A stretch of DNA of 64,000 nt, from the NCBI GenBank assembly GCA_903867885.1, contig CAIPTD010000145.1, forward strand, positions 28,738 through 92,737. Direction: 5' to 3'. Shown piece after piece: positions 27,401 through 36,938 of the stretch. Under the pieces are notes generated by a model. The model was not told the origin of the DNA, made no database searches, and saw only the letters and a list, made by a program, of their open reading frames with translations. The position numbers and the translations under genes are program-made. Position 1 is the stretch's first letter, and each line of letters begins with the position of its first letter. This DNA is from an uncultured Ferrovum sp. (GTDB lineage: Bacteria > Pseudomonadota > Gammaproteobacteria > Burkholderiales > Ferrovaceae).

Positions 27401-28131
27401 CCAATGGAAAGCGGTTGAATGTGGCGCACCGAATTCCAAAAGGCTTCGGTAGTTTGGCCGGTTAAGGTGCGTCCACTTTGATCGGTGATCGTGCCAGAGA
27501 TCATGACGGGCATCTTGTGGCCTACGCGGTCAAAGTAGGCATCGATCGCAAAGAGCGCGGCCTTAGCGTTCAGGGTGTCAAAAACGGTTTCGACCAAGAG
27601 GATATGCACGCCGCCTTCTACTAAAGCTTCAATCGCCTCGGTGTAATCGCGTACCAAGGTATCAAAATCGATATTCCGAAACCCCGGGTCGTTTACATCG
27701 GGGGAGATGGATGCAGTTTTCGTGGTTGGCCCTAATACCCCTGCAACATAACGAGGCTTAGCCGGGTTCTTAGCCGTCCATTCATCCGTCACGCTGCGTG
27801 CCAATTTGGCGCCTTCACGATTCAACTCAGGGACCCAATACTCCATGTGGTAGTCGCTCATCGAAGCGCCCGTGGAGTTAAAGGTATTGGTCTCAATGAT
27901 GTCCGCACCCGCTTCGCAATACTGGCTATGAATTTCGCGAATAATGTCGGGCCGAGTCAAGGTAAGTAAATCGTTATTGCCTTTGAGCGGATGCGCAAAA
28001 TCTTTAAAAGCATCGCCACGATAGTCTTCCTCAGTCAACTTGTAGCGCTGAATCATGGTGCCCATGGCACCGTCCAGCATCAAAATACGTTGGGCCAATA
28101 GGGCTTCGAGTTGGGAGCGAATAGCAGACAT
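24421..28131 (-). CDS. metH: Methionine synthase, cobalamin-dependent
   Basis: MetH transfers the methyl group of 5-methyl-tetrahydrofolate to homocysteine via methylcobalamin. I use the ATG at 28131 ([20 protein letters not shown]) instead of 28266, because the extension runs back through an upstream terminator. The 1236-residue protein is full length. It has the homocysteine domain with [10 protein letters not shown] and the zinc cysteines [10 protein letters not shown] (about 310), and the folate domain with [14 protein letters not shown]. The cobalamin domain has [10 protein letters not shown] with axial His near 760. The C-terminal reactivation domain has [11 protein letters not shown]. 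It is monocistronic here. Confidence 0.97.
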   Translation of the reverse strand: MSAIRSQLEALLAQRILMLDGAMGTMIQRYKLTEEDYRGDAFKDFAHPLKGNNDLLTLTRPDIIREIHSQYCEAGADIIETNTFNSTGASMSDYHMEYWVPELNREGAKLARSVTDEWTAKNPAKPRYVAGVLGPTTKTASISPDVNDPGFRNIDFDTLVRDYTEAIEALVEGGVHILLVETVFDTLNAKAALFAIDAYFDRVGHKMPVMISGTITDQSGRTLTGQTTEAFWNSVRHIQPLSIGLNCALGATLMRPYIEELSRIAGCYVSAHPNAGLPNPLADLGYDEGPADTAALLREFAQAGFLNIVGGCCGTSPAHIKAIADAVADQAPRVLPKIEPHMRLSGLEPLTIKDDSLFVNVGERTNVTGSKAFARLILAGDYAEAVSVARNQVENGAQIIDINMDEAMLDAVVAMRTFLNLIAAEPDISRVPVMLDSSDWKVIEAGLKCLQGKGIVNSISLKEGEEAFIERAKLVRRYGAAMIVMAFDEQGQADTLKRKVEICTRSYKILTEVVGYPPEDIVFDPNIFAIATGIAEHDNYAVDFIEATRAIKQTLPHAKISGGVSNVSFSFRGNDAVREAIHTAFLYHAIRAGMTMGIVNAGQLGVYADISAELLEHVEDIILNRRPDAAERMVEFAAQVKGGARTQVEDVSWREAPVAQRLTHALVKGISQYVTEDTEEARQLYDRPIQVIEGPLMDGMNVVGDLFGEGKMFLPQVVKSARVMKQAVAHLIPFIEEEKEASGDTRAKGRILIATVKGDVHDIGKNIVTVVLQCNNFEVINMGVMVPCDQILDRAMKEKVDVIGLSGLITPSLEEMAHVAREMERLGMKIPLLIGGATCSRVHTAVKIAPHYSGPVIYVPDASRAVGVCSNLLSDDLKTAYLEELRKDYQHVRELHAAKKGPGPLVPIAEARSRKPVIDWKSYHPVKPKQLGVYTLTDYPLEEIVTDIDWAPFFQAWDLAGKFPDILEDKIVGEAARNLWADAQAMLAKLMDEKWIKAHAVYGLFPAAQVNDDDIALFSATHPGELLATWHGIRQQHAKANDRAQFCLADFVAPKESGVNDFVGAFAVNTGDGVEERAQAFEAAHDDYSAIMLKALADRLAEGFAEHLHGRIRREFWGYAPDENLSVQDLIAERYQGIRPAPGYPACPDHSSKRALFELLQAEKNAGLQLTSSMAMWPSAAVCGFYIAHPDARYFAVNPIGLDQVQDYAHRRGVDLKIAEQDLMPVLGYTPIVGSK

Positions 28132-28193
28132 AAGTTTCCGGGTTAAAGGGCGATTAGCCCAGGTGCTTAAACCCTCCAATATTATCATGGCCT

Positions 28194-28210
28194 CACGGGC
28201 GTCACCCGTG
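28194..28210 (-). other. Hairpin in the metH leader
   Basis: CACGGG and CCCGTG pair around a 5-nt loop about 65 nt before the metH ATG. I could not match the leader to a cobalamin, SAM or SAH riboswitch consensus by eye. Confidence 0.35.
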
Positions 28211-28253
28211 CAATGGTTCAAGCGACTGATCCCTTTCATCTCAGACGCTACGT

Positions 28254-28283
28254 AAAAAAAGGGCACCCTGCGGTGCCCTTTTT
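28254..28283 (-). terminator. Terminator of the porin-glnK-amtB operon
   Basis: GGGCACC-GCAG-GGTGCCC forms a perfect 7-bp stem with a 4-nt loop, followed on the minus strand by seven T. It is also flanked by T's on the plus strand, so it could work both ways. It separates amtB from metH. Confidence 0.9.
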
Positions 28284-28325
28284 CGTATCTGCGCTTGGGG
28301 TGAACCCAGCGCAGAGGGATAGTAC

Positions 28326-29777
28326 TTAGGCTACGCTTTCGCCGTGGAGAGCCACGTCAAGACCTTCGCGTTCCTGTTCTTCAGTCACACGCAATCCGAT
28401 CACCATATCGATAACCTTCAAGAGTATGTATGAAACTACGAAACCGTAGATCACGGTAACGCCTACGCCATAAACCTGTTGCATAAAGCTGCCGTCTACA
28501 CCACTGATTTCATGCACGTTAAGGGGGCCAGTCAACAACGCACCCACAATACCACCGATGCAATGCACACCAAATGCATCCAATGAGTCGTCATAACCCA
28601 GCATGTGTTTCAGTGAAGTTGCAGACCAGAAGCAAACCACACCCGCAACCACACCGATGATCAAGCTACCGCCTACTCCCACGAAACCCGATGCGGGGGT
28701 AATGGCAACCAGACCAGCCACAGCACCTGAAGCGATACCCAAAACACTGGGCTTGCCTTTGATGAACCACTCAGCAAACATCCAAGCCAGAGCAGCCGCA
28801 GCAGTTGCAATCTGAGTGACCGCCATCGCCATACCTGCACGGCCATCCGCAGCCACTGCAGAACCTGCGTTGAAGCCGAACCAGCCTACCCACAACATCG
28901 AGGCCCCAATCAAGGTTAAGGTGAGGTTGTGCGGTGCCATGGCTTCTTTGCCGTAGCCCACACGTTTACCCATCACTAAGCATGCAGCCAAACCAGCGAT
29001 ACCCGCATTGATATGCACTACGGTACCACCTGCAAAGTCCAACACACCCAAACCATTCAACCAGCCTGAAGGCTCCCATACCCAATGCGCAACGGGTGAG
29101 TACACAAACAAGGACCAGAGGGCCATGAAAATCAGCATCGCGCTAAATTTCATACGCTCAGCGAAGGCACCCGCAATCAAAGCTGGGGTGATGATCGCAA
29201 AGGTCATCTGGTACATCATGTAAACAGATTCAGGGATGTTGGTCGCGGCATGGTGAACCATGACCTTAGCGGCTTCTTTCTGATACAGCATGCCGTTCAG
29301 CAAGAAACGCATTGATCCGCCCAAGTAAGGAGAACCTGGCATAAACGCCCAGCTATAGCCAATGACTATCCACAGGATTGTGATCAAGCAACAGATCGCA
29401 AAGCTTTGCATCAGGGTAGCCAAGACGTTCTTCTTACGCACCATACCGCCGTAGAACAAGGCCAAGCCCGGGATGGTCATGAACAGCACCAAAGCGGTCG
29501 AGGTCAACATCCACGCCGTATCACCTGAATTGATCTTGTCTTGACCAATCAGTTGAGGTTCGGTGGGTGCGGGAGGTGCAGCGGGTGCTGCGCCTGCCGC
29601 CGGAGCTGCAGCATCCGCAGCCGCAGGCGCGGCAGGGGTAGCGGCGACGGGTGCAGCAGCCGGCGCTGCTGCGGCAGGAGCGTCAGCCGGCTTGGCTGCG
29701 TCTTCTGCGTACGAACCTGCTGCGAACAACAGGGCAGAACTCAGGGCGATAGCGCCCAAGGCGTGAATGAGTTTCAT
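28326..29777 (-). CDS. amtB: Ammonium transporter AmtB
   Basis: AmtB is a trimeric inner-membrane ammonium channel, blocked by GlnK when nitrogen is ample. The 483-residue precursor has a signal peptide, then an unusual stretch of about 50 residues made almost only of Ala and Pro, then the Amt core. Core motifs are [42 protein letters not shown] and [18 protein letters not shown] with the twin pore histidines. It follows glnK by 13 nt, the classic glnK-amtB pair. The Ala/Pro linker resembles one in the upstream porin. Confidence 0.96.
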   Translation of the reverse strand: MKLIHALGAIALSSALLFAAGSYAEDAAKPADAPAAAAPAAAPVAATPAAPAAADAAAPAAGAAPAAPPAPTEPQLIGQDKINSGDTAWMLTSTALVLFMTIPGLALFYGGMVRKKNVLATLMQSFAICCLITILWIVIGYSWAFMPGSPYLGGSMRFLLNGMLYQKEAAKVMVHHAATNIPESVYMMYQMTFAIITPALIAGAFAERMKFSAMLIFMALWSLFVYSPVAHWVWEPSGWLNGLGVLDFAGGTVVHINAGIAGLAACLVMGKRVGYGKEAMAPHNLTLTLIGASMLWVGWFGFNAGSAVAADGRAGMAMAVTQIATAAAALAWMFAEWFIKGKPSVLGIASGAVAGLVAITPASGFVGVGGSLIIGVVAGVVCFWSATSLKHMLGYDDSLDAFGVHCIGGIVGALLTGPLNVHEISGVDGSFMQQVYGVGVTVIYGFVVSYILLKVIDMVIGLRVTEEQEREGLDVALHGESVA

Positions 29778-29790
29778 CGTTTAAATCCCC

Positions 29791-30141
<351 letters not shown>

Positions 30142-30160
30142 TTAAAGAGATAGGGGGTAA

Positions 30161-31438
30161 TTAGAACTTGTAAACGGCTTCGATCGAACCTGAGGAACCG
30201 TTGTTGGTTTTTTGGGTGCCATCAGATTTTGAATAAAACAGCCCACCTGGAATTGATCCGGGCAAATTAGCACGGTCAATACGTGCTTCAGCACGAAGCT
30301 CTAAAGAGGAATCAACCATGTAGCCATAGGTCAGAGTGACAGATTGCACTTGGATGTATTTGTTTGCGGCGGCCGAACCAAGGGGGCTGCCTATAGCTGA
30401 TTTAAATCCACTTTGGTCAATAAAATCTTCTAAGCGCAAGGACCAACGGTTTTTCTCATTGACCTGATAATTGAAGTAGGCTGCCAAGGTATACCATCTG
30501 GGTTTGGAATCGGTAAACGATCCATAAGTAGTGGAATTTTTTGGCAACTGTTGTGTAGCATAGGTGGCATCAAGAACCAAGTTGAACTTCTCTGAAAACA
30601 CTTTGGTCAAGTTTGCGTCAATCACATCACGCTCGCCTTGATTGGAATCAAAAGAAACTACTGAACCAGAATTAAGTTCAGTGTTGTTACCAAACAAATT
30701 GACTGGCTCGGTACCGCCGTAAAAACTAATGTTAAATACCAGTGATTTGTCGGCCTTTGCCCAGTTGTATCCCAGTTCAACAGTTTTTTGAGTGTTGGCA
30801 TCTTTGATTTGATCCCAACCGTTATTTATACCAATGATGAAGTTACTGGTGTCACTCAATGCTTTAGTCGCACGCACACCGGTATGGGTATAAGGATATA
30901 AACCAAAACCCATAGAACGAGAGATGTTGGTGTTCGCAGTAGAGTCAGGCACTTCAACTCCAACTAAAGTACCAAACTTACCTAATTGGTAGGTCCAATC
31001 ACCTACTGCGTACTGTGCAAACGCTGCAGTTACATCAAAGTTATCGGTGGGCGTACTGCCTGTATAAGAGTGAATATAATTAGCGTCTTTACCAGCGGTT
31101 AAGGTAATCAAACCACCTGCCCCTTCTTTGGGTAACTTATCCACAGTAACGCTTAGTTGATGGATACCGAGGTTGGACTTTTCAATATTATTCACTGCTA
31201 AGAAGTTGCCTTGCTGAAAACCGACGTTAGAGGTGTTCGCACCTTCAGCGACCACATCCACATAGCCTTTTACTTCAACACCAGAGTTGGCGAAGATATC
31301 GCCTAGGGTAGGGCCCTTGGGGGCGGCGGGTGCAGCAGCCGCGCCATCGGCGGGTTTGGCAGCCTCTTCAGCATGGGCTAAGGAAGCACAGGCCAACATC
31401 GTGGCCATGAATAAAGCGTTGCGCGGAAACTTATGCAT
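30161..31438 (-). CDS. Outer-membrane beta-barrel porin, first gene of the glnK-amtB operon
   Basis: The 425-residue protein has a signal peptide (NALFMATMLACASLAHA), an Ala/Pro linker (AKPADGAAAAPAAPKGP) and then alternating beta strands ending in AVYKF, the terminal Phe typical of barrels inserted by BAM. It resembles the BBP2-type putative porins. The pattern YAVGDWTYQLGKFGTLVGVE is typical of that family. Lying first in the sigma-54 operon, it probably admits ammonium or another small nitrogen compound across the outer membrane; that role is inferred from context. Confidence 0.8.
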   Translation of the reverse strand: MHKFPRNALFMATMLACASLAHAEEAAKPADGAAAAPAAPKGPTLGDIFANSGVEVKGYVDVVAEGANTSNVGFQQGNFLAVNNIEKSNLGIHQLSVTVDKLPKEGAGGLITLTAGKDANYIHSYTGSTPTDNFDVTAAFAQYAVGDWTYQLGKFGTLVGVEVPDSTANTNISRSMGFGLYPYTHTGVRATKALSDTSNFIIGINNGWDQIKDANTQKTVELGYNWAKADKSLVFNISFYGGTEPVNLFGNNTELNSGSVVSFDSNQGERDVIDANLTKVFSEKFNLVLDATYATQQLPKNSTTYGSFTDSKPRWYTLAAYFNYQVNEKNRWSLRLEDFIDQSGFKSAIGSPLGSAAANKYIQVQSVTLTYGYMVDSSLELRAEARIDRANLPGSIPGGLFYSKSDGTQKTNNGSSGSIEAVYKF

Positions 31439-31495
31439 CTTGATATCCTCTCATTAACGTAATTGGGGTAATGCCATAACTAGCACGTCACTATA

Positions 31496-31511
31496 AGCAA
31501 TCAGCGTGCCA
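31496..31511 (-). promoter_or_regulatory. Sigma-54 promoter of porin-glnK-amtB
   Basis: On the minus strand TGGCACGCTGATTGCT matches the -24/-12 consensus TGGCACG-N4-TTGC fully. Transcription should start near 31485, about 47 nt before the porin ATG. Confidence 0.88.
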
Positions 31512-31573
31512 GTTTTTATTGCCCATTAAAATCAATACGTTATATTGTATGATTAGAATAAGCTCGATCCGCC

Positions 31574-31590
31574 CGCCCCAAATTAGGGCG
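31574..31590 (-). promoter_or_regulatory. Putative NtrC site 1 of porin-glnK-amtB
   Basis: CGCCCCAAATTAGGGCG is a near-palindrome about 90-105 nt upstream of the predicted start. It matches the enhancer-like 17-mer before glnA at 13 of 17 positions. Confidence 0.5.
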
Positions 31591-31604
31591 TACCTTTTTG
31601 CTCC

Positions 31605-31621
31605 AGCGTCACGCTGGTGCA
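31605..31621 (-). promoter_or_regulatory. Putative NtrC site 2 of porin-glnK-amtB
   Basis: On the minus strand TGCACCAGCGTGACGCT has a perfect left half of the NtrC palindrome and a partial right half, 11 of 14 positions. It lies about 30 nt upstream of site 1, a normal tandem spacing. Confidence 0.5.
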
Positions 31622-31664
31622 TCTTTTGATGTGTACTAAATGAATTAAAAAAGGAGTTTTGAAC

Positions 31665-31910
31665 ATGCAAAAAGCAACCGAAGTCTTAGATGAAATGGCC
31701 CGCCGTGTGGGCGAATTAATGCAAAGCAGCCCTGTTCGCGATTTTGAAAAGAACGCCAAAGCAGTGCTCTCTGCAGGCTTAAGCCGCTTGGATTTGGTGA
31801 CTCGTGAGGAATTTGATGTTCAGGCCGATGTGTTGATCCGCACGCGGGAACAGTTATCCCAACTAGAAGCGCGCGTTGCTGCATTGGAATCGCAACTCAA
31901 GACAAACTAA
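31665..31910 (+). CDS. ubiK: Ubiquinone biosynthesis accessory factor UbiK
   Basis: UbiK (YqiC/BMFP family) is a small trimeric coiled-coil protein that assists aerobic ubiquinone synthesis, acting with UbiJ on the membrane. AAGGAG lies 8 nt before the ATG at 31665; the TTG at 31659 would be only 2 nt away, so I take the ATG (81 residues). The sequence has VLDEMARRVGELM, FEKNAKAVLSAGLSRLDLV and a C-terminal coiled coil (REQLSQLEARVAALESQL), all family features. Confidence 0.9.
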   Translation: MQKATEVLDEMARRVGELMQSSPVRDFEKNAKAVLSAGLSRLDLVTREEFDVQADVLIRTREQLSQLEARVAALESQLKTN

Positions 31911-31980
31911 AACCCCAAAAGCAGCCCCCTAGGGTATAGATCCAAGGACTGCGTAGAGTGGGGCTCTAGAGTTTTCGAGC

Positions 31981-32394
31981 TTAGTTACGATTGATGTGTT
32001 TCTGGGGGCCTTCGGCGTGATCGTACAATTCACGCGCCACCGCTGCCGTGCATTCTATTTCAACACGGTACTCTGAGTTGATCAGCTTGGCGCCTATTGT
32101 TGCCCGTGCAGGAGTGTGCCCTTGCGGCACCCAGTCGTCCCAAATGGAGTTCATCGCCACGTAATCGCCCGCCGAGGCCAAGTAAATACGAGCTTGCACA
32201 ATATGAGTTTTATTGGCGCCTGCCCTTTCTAACAATGCATCAACAAAGCGTAATACTTCGCGTGTTTGCCCCGTGATATCCAAAGAGGTGTTCTCTGCAA
32301 CTTGACCGGCGATGTAAATCAAACGCCCAGTACCCATATCTACAACGGTCATTTCACTGAACCGTTCGTTCATGTCATAGCGAGAAATTTCCAT
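31981..32394 (-). CDS. RidA family protein
   Basis: RidA/YjgF proteins hydrolyse reactive enamine or imine intermediates. The 137-residue protein has IYIAGQVAENTSLD, TREVLRFVDALLERAGANKTHI and TPARATIGAKL, whose Arg is the key residue in active RidA. It looks closer to YoaB/YjgH-like subgroups than to archetypal RidA. It is 9 nt after the stop of the outer-membrane efflux gene and probably in the same transcript; a link to efflux is unclear. Confidence 0.85.
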   Translation of the reverse strand: MEISRYDMNERFSEMTVVDMGTGRLIYIAGQVAENTSLDITGQTREVLRFVDALLERAGANKTHIVQARIYLASAGDYVAMNSIWDDWVPQGHTPARATIGAKLINSEYRVEIECTAAVARELYDHAEGPQKHINRN

Positions 32395-32403
32395 TTTGTT
32401 CTC

Positions 32404-33846
32404 CTAGCTTTTCTTGGCGGGTTCAATGGGATCGGCCCAAGAGCCACCCAAGGCTTGGCACAATGCCACCGCATCTGAAAGCTGCATACCCTTAGTTTGC
32501 GCTACTGCAAGCTTCGCCTGTAGTAAATTTTGCTCAATGGGTAACAGTGCGAGGACACCTAAATCACCTACTTTAACCTGACGCTTCGCAATCTCCAGTG
32601 ACTTTTCTGCGGCAGCCACTGCGCGCTGTTGTCGTTTTACTGCCTCCGCATCCGCTTCTGCTGCAGCAAGCGCGTCAGAGACGTTTTGGAAGGCGTTTAA
32701 TACCGTCTGTCGATACATCGCCTTGGCTTGATCAAAGTTCGCTAAGGCCTGGCGTTGGCGTGCAGATAAAGTGCCCCCATCAAAAACTGGTACGGTCATC
32801 CCCCCAACCAAGGACCAGAAACTATTCACCGATTTGAAGAGATCACCAAAGGTTAAGCCTGACTGGCCAATCACATTAGTGCCTAGCGTAATCTGCGGAT
32901 AACGCGCTGCTTCAGCCACCCCGATTGCAGCGCTTGCCGAATGTAAGCTTTCTTCAGCAGCTAAAATATCGGGGCGTTTGTCCAAAAGCTGAGATGGCAG
33001 TGTTAACGGAATATCTTTGGGTAAGCTCAGATCCTGCAGCTTAAACTTCGCCACAATCTTATCTGCGCCATACACACCCACCAATGTCTTCAATGCATCG
33101 CGTTGCAGTTGAAGTGCTTTTTGAATGGGGGGAATCATCGCCTCGGTGTTTGCAACGGCGAGCTCCTGCGCAGCTACATCGCCTTCGGTATTAAAACCCG
33201 CGGCGCGTTGTTTCTTTAAGGCTTCCAGGTAATCCACTTGCGTCTTTAAGAGAGACTCAGTGATCTGCAATTGCTCACGCAGGCTCGCTTCTTGAATCAC
33301 CGCTAAAGTCACATTGCCGGCCAAGGTAATGCGCGTAGCTGAGAAGAGGTGGGCCTGCGATTTGCGTTGCGCTTCCAAGGACTCTACCGAACGACCATTT
33401 AAACCAAATACATCTGGGGTGTAGCTCACGTTCACCTGCGCCGTGTGCAGGTTATAAATGTACTGTGTTGAATTAGTGGATAAAGGATTGGCAAAAAGAT
33501 CTGGGGTTTTATTTCTCTGAAAACTGTAGCCAGCATTCACCTGAGGAGAGAACAAACCTTCTTGCGCTTTCACGGCTTCTGCAGCTGAACGCAAGGCAGC
33601 TTGTCCCGCATCAATGCTGGGGTTATGCATAAAGGACTGCACGATTAACTGGTTGAGATCTTCAGATCCAAACAGCGTCCACCATTCTGATTTCAAGGCT
33701 ATATCTGCGGCAACTTCTGGTTTTTTTCCCCCCTCGGAATACCCCTCAGGTAGTAAGAGGGCAGGTCGCTTGTAATCGGGGCCCATCATACTGCAAGCGC
33801 TCATCAGCATCACTGCAGAAAAAGTTAAAAGATACGTTGATCTCAT
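32404..33846 (-). CDS. Outer-membrane efflux lipoprotein (NodT/TolC type)
   Basis: The 480-residue protein has a lipoprotein signal with lipobox MSAC and acylated Cys18. An outer-membrane factor follows: PDYKRP, WWTLFGSEDLNQLI, a duplicated coiled-coil tunnel domain and LDKRPDILAAEESLHSASAAIGVAEAARYPQ (read in two parts, DKRPDILAAEESL and IGVAEAARYP). It forms the exit duct of a tripartite RND pump. Its ATG overlaps the pump stop (ATGA), so the operon order is membrane-fusion protein, pump, outer-membrane factor, RidA. Confidence 0.92.
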   Translation of the reverse strand: MRSTYLLTFSAVMLMSACSMMGPDYKRPALLLPEGYSEGGKKPEVAADIALKSEWWTLFGSEDLNQLIVQSFMHNPSIDAGQAALRSAAEAVKAQEGLFSPQVNAGYSFQRNKTPDLFANPLSTNSTQYIYNLHTAQVNVSYTPDVFGLNGRSVESLEAQRKSQAHLFSATRITLAGNVTLAVIQEASLREQLQITESLLKTQVDYLEALKKQRAAGFNTEGDVAAQELAVANTEAMIPPIQKALQLQRDALKTLVGVYGADKIVAKFKLQDLSLPKDIPLTLPSQLLDKRPDILAAEESLHSASAAIGVAEAARYPQITLGTNVIGQSGLTFGDLFKSVNSFWSLVGGMTVPVFDGGTLSARQRQALANFDQAKAMYRQTVLNAFQNVSDALAAAEADAEAVKRQQRAVAAAEKSLEIAKRQVKVGDLGVLALLPIEQNLLQAKLAVAQTKGMQLSDAVALCQALGGSWADPIEPAKKS

Positions 33847-36800
33847 CGGGATTTCCTTCGCATTTGCTCATAACCACTCTTGGCAAAGAAACGTTCCACT
33901 GAAAAATAGATGGTGGGCAAAATAAACAAGGTGAGAAAGGTAGACACAATTAACCCTCCCACCACCACAGTAGCAAGGCCTCGTTGCACATCGGTTCCTA
34001 CCCCGGTAGCCATCGCAGCCGGCAGCATACCAATCGACGCAACGGTTGCGGTCATCAAGACTGGCCGCAACCGCTCTGAGGCTGCAATCAAGACCGTTTG
34101 ATCCAGCGGCAAGCCTTCACCACTCACGCGGCGGAAGTTTGCCACCATAATAATGGCGTTCTGAACGGACACACCAAATAAGGCAATAAAGCCCACTGCC
34201 GTGGCAACATTTAATGTTGCGCCCGTCAGGTGAATGGCGATCAAGCCCCCTAACGTTGCCAATGGAACCACGCCCAAAATCAGCAAAGTCTGACGTACTT
34301 TGCCAAACTGCATGAATAACAACATGGCCATCACCAGCATCACAATCCCCAGAATGACGATCAATCGCGATTGAGCTCTTTGCTGGTTTTCAAACTGGCC
34401 GGCCCACTCAAGACGGAACTTGCCGTGGTCATATTTCACTTCTTTTTCGATACGATCGCGGGCTTCATCGAGGTACGATATCAAATCACGATCGCGGTTA
34501 TCCACCCGAACCGTGATTTGTCGTTCATTTAACTCGTGAGAAATGGTGGCCTCGCCGCTGCGCAAACTAATTTTTGCCAGTTGCGCAAGCGGTATCGTTG
34601 CTCCAGAACTGGATCGTAGCAACAACTGCCCCAGCGCCTCCGGGCTGCTCTTAGCTTCCCTAGGAAACCGCACACCCACGTTATAAGTTCGGTCATCGAC
34701 ATAGACTGAAATGACAGGCGCGCCCCCCACACCGGTGCCAATCAGATTGGCAATGTCCGCCACATTCACCCCAAAACGTGCCGCTGCCTCACGATCTATA
34801 TCCACCACCAATTGAGGAATAGGCGGCGCTTGGAATACTGAAGCAGAAGCGGTTCCGCGAACGGTATGGAGAATGTCTACGATCTGATCGGCAATCCTGC
34901 GATCTTCTGCCAAATCCGGACCATACACACGCAATACTAGAGGACTGTGCGCACCCCCTACCGCATCGTTCACACCATCGATAATCGGCTGACTAATTCC
35001 CACCGACATACCGGGCAATTGTTGTAATTTAGCATTCAGCTTTCTTACAAATTCTGCCTTAGTTTCTTGATCGGGCCACTCTTCATAAGGATGCAGTCCC
35101 ACAGGCGCTTCGATATGAGAAGGAGTCCATTGATCTGTTCCGCTATCGTTGCGACCGATTTGTGTCACGATATGTTTGACCTCTGGGAACTCAAGCACCG
35201 TGCTTCTTAACTCGGAGGCAAGCTCATTAGATTTCTCGATCGAGATCCCGCTAGGCAAATCCACCTGCAACCATAAAGACCCCTCATCAAGGTCCGGCAA
35301 GAATTCACGACCAGCGGTAGAACCTAACACCACAACCGCAACTAACACTGCGCCGCTAATCACATAAGCAATCCATGGCGCTTTCAAAAAATAAGCCAAG
35401 GTATCGTGGTATCGGTTGGTCAACCAGACCAAAGGGGTATTATGAAAAATCTTGCGCGGTTTTCTTAAAGCCACATACGCTAAACCAGGAATCAAAGTCA
35501 GGGCGCATAACAGCGCGCCAAATAGGGCGTACCCGACAGTCCAGGCCATAGGTGAAAATAATTTACCCTCAGCGCGCTCAAACGCAAACAAAGGACAATA
35601 GGCGGTCACGATAATTAAGGTGGCAAAAAACATGGGCTGCGCTACATGGCCCGTCATTTCTAGGATGTCCTCACCGGTTAATGTGGCTTCAGCGTCTTCT
35701 TCTCGACGACGCAAAATGGTCTCCATCACCACGATGGCACCATCAACAATAATTCCAAAGTCAATCGCACCCAGCGACAACAAGTTTGCCGGCATTTTGG
35801 TGAAGGTCATCAAAATAAAGACCGAGACCAATGCGATCGGAATAGCCACGGCGGCCACCATGGCACTGCGGGGACTCCCCAAAAACAGGATCAGCACTAA
35901 TGACACCAAACCAATCCCTTCCAGCACGGTATGGGTCACTTTATGAACGGTGAGCTTGACCAAATCATCGCGGTCTAAATAAGGCACGATCTTCACACCC
36001 ATGGGTTCAAGACGCTTCTGTAACTGCTCAACCTTGGCATGCACCCCCTCTAAAACTCTTGAAGGATTTTGGTACTTCAGCATCAACACGATGCCTTCAA
36101 TGGTGTCGGGGTTGTGGTTCATGCCCAACACACCCTCGCGCTCTTGGTGCCCAATTTGCAGTTTTCCCAGATCCCTTACCAAAACAGGACTGCCATCCTT
36201 TTGGGTCACAACCACTGTTCCCAAATGATCTAGGTTATGAATTTGGCCGATTGCGCGAACCACATAGCCTTGCTCGCCCCGAACAATTCTTCCCCCACCC
36301 GCATTCACGCTATTACTATTTACCGCTGCAACGACATCGTTCAGCGTGAGATTAAACTGCTGCAACTTGAGAGGGTCTACTTCAAGCTGAAATTCTTTGG
36401 TAAAGCCGCCAAAATTATTGACATCTACCACGCCCTGCACTTCCTTAAATCCGGGAATCACCATCCAGCGCTGAATCTCTGAAAGCTCCATCAGGTTCTT
36501 GGTATCTGATTCCAAGGTATAACGCAGAATTTCTCCGCCCGGACCCGATAGGGGGCCAATTCCTGCTTGAACACCTGGCGGCAAAGTCACTGAGGCAATT
36601 CGCTCCAGCACACGTTGATTGGCGAAGTAATCCTCTACTCCATCCTTAAATACCAAGGTGATCAGTGACAGCGCAAAGGTGCTGCTGGAGCGAATCGTCA
36701 CCAAGCCGGGGGTATTTCGTAAGCCTCGCTCTAGGGGGGTAGTAATTTGCTGTTCTACTTCTTCTGCTGCCAAGCCTGGAACTTGGGTGGTGACCACTAC

Positions 36801-36938
36801 TGTCACGTCGCCAATCTCCGGATAGGCTTCTACGGTCATATTGATCCAACACATATATCCGTAAATGCACAGTAGCCCTGCGACCACCCACATCAATTGG
36901 CGGCGCTTAAAAAACAGGGCAATGAGTTGATTAATCAT
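33843..36938 (-). CDS. Heavy-metal-type RND efflux pump (CzcA/CusA family)
   Basis: This proton-driven inner-membrane pump exports substrates through a tripartite channel. The 1031-residue protein has the HME-RND start ALFFKRRQLMWV and the early motif VEAYPEIGDVTVVVTTQ. The TM4 signature is DFGIIVDGAIVVMET, with Asp393 and Asp398, and a second hydrophobic bundle occupies the C-terminal half. The TM4 pattern is closer to the cobalt-zinc-nickel class than to the copper/silver class, which has DVGAMVDAA. The end of the motif (MET rather than VEN) is atypical, so the metal is uncertain. No metal-responsive regulator gene lies nearby. Confidence 0.93.
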   Translation of the reverse strand: MINQLIALFFKRRQLMWVVAGLLCIYGYMCWINMTVEAYPEIGDVTVVVTTQVPGLAAEEVEQQITTPLERGLRNTPGLVTIRSSSTFALSLITLVFKDGVEDYFANQRVLERIASVTLPPGVQAGIGPLSGPGGEILRYTLESDTKNLMELSEIQRWMVIPGFKEVQGVVDVNNFGGFTKEFQLEVDPLKLQQFNLTLNDVVAAVNSNSVNAGGGRIVRGEQGYVVRAIGQIHNLDHLGTVVVTQKDGSPVLVRDLGKLQIGHQEREGVLGMNHNPDTIEGIVLMLKYQNPSRVLEGVHAKVEQLQKRLEPMGVKIVPYLDRDDLVKLTVHKVTHTVLEGIGLVSLVLILFLGSPRSAMVAAVAIPIALVSVFILMTFTKMPANLLSLGAIDFGIIVDGAIVVMETILRRREEDAEATLTGEDILEMTGHVAQPMFFATLIIVTAYCPLFAFERAEGKLFSPMAWTVGYALFGALLCALTLIPGLAYVALRKPRKIFHNTPLVWLTNRYHDTLAYFLKAPWIAYVISGAVLVAVVVLGSTAGREFLPDLDEGSLWLQVDLPSGISIEKSNELASELRSTVLEFPEVKHIVTQIGRNDSGTDQWTPSHIEAPVGLHPYEEWPDQETKAEFVRKLNAKLQQLPGMSVGISQPIIDGVNDAVGGAHSPLVLRVYGPDLAEDRRIADQIVDILHTVRGTASASVFQAPPIPQLVVDIDREAAARFGVNVADIANLIGTGVGGAPVISVYVDDRTYNVGVRFPREAKSSPEALGQLLLRSSSGATIPLAQLAKISLRSGEATISHELNERQITVRVDNRDRDLISYLDEARDRIEKEVKYDHGKFRLEWAGQFENQQRAQSRLIVILGIVMLVMAMLLFMQFGKVRQTLLILGVVPLATLGGLIAIHLTGATLNVATAVGFIALFGVSVQNAIIMVANFRRVSGEGLPLDQTVLIAASERLRPVLMTATVASIGMLPAAMATGVGTDVQRGLATVVVGGLIVSTFLTLFILPTIYFSVERFFAKSGYEQMRRKSR

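Noticed and set aside
28132-28266. N-terminal 45-residue extension of MetH in the ORF track
   Set aside because: It begins at the amtB terminator hairpin and does not resemble MetH; the conserved start is at 28131.
31911-31980. AGCCCC...GGGGCT as a terminator between ubiK and ridA
   Set aside because: The 6-bp arms are about 40 nt apart, so a stable hairpin is doubtful.
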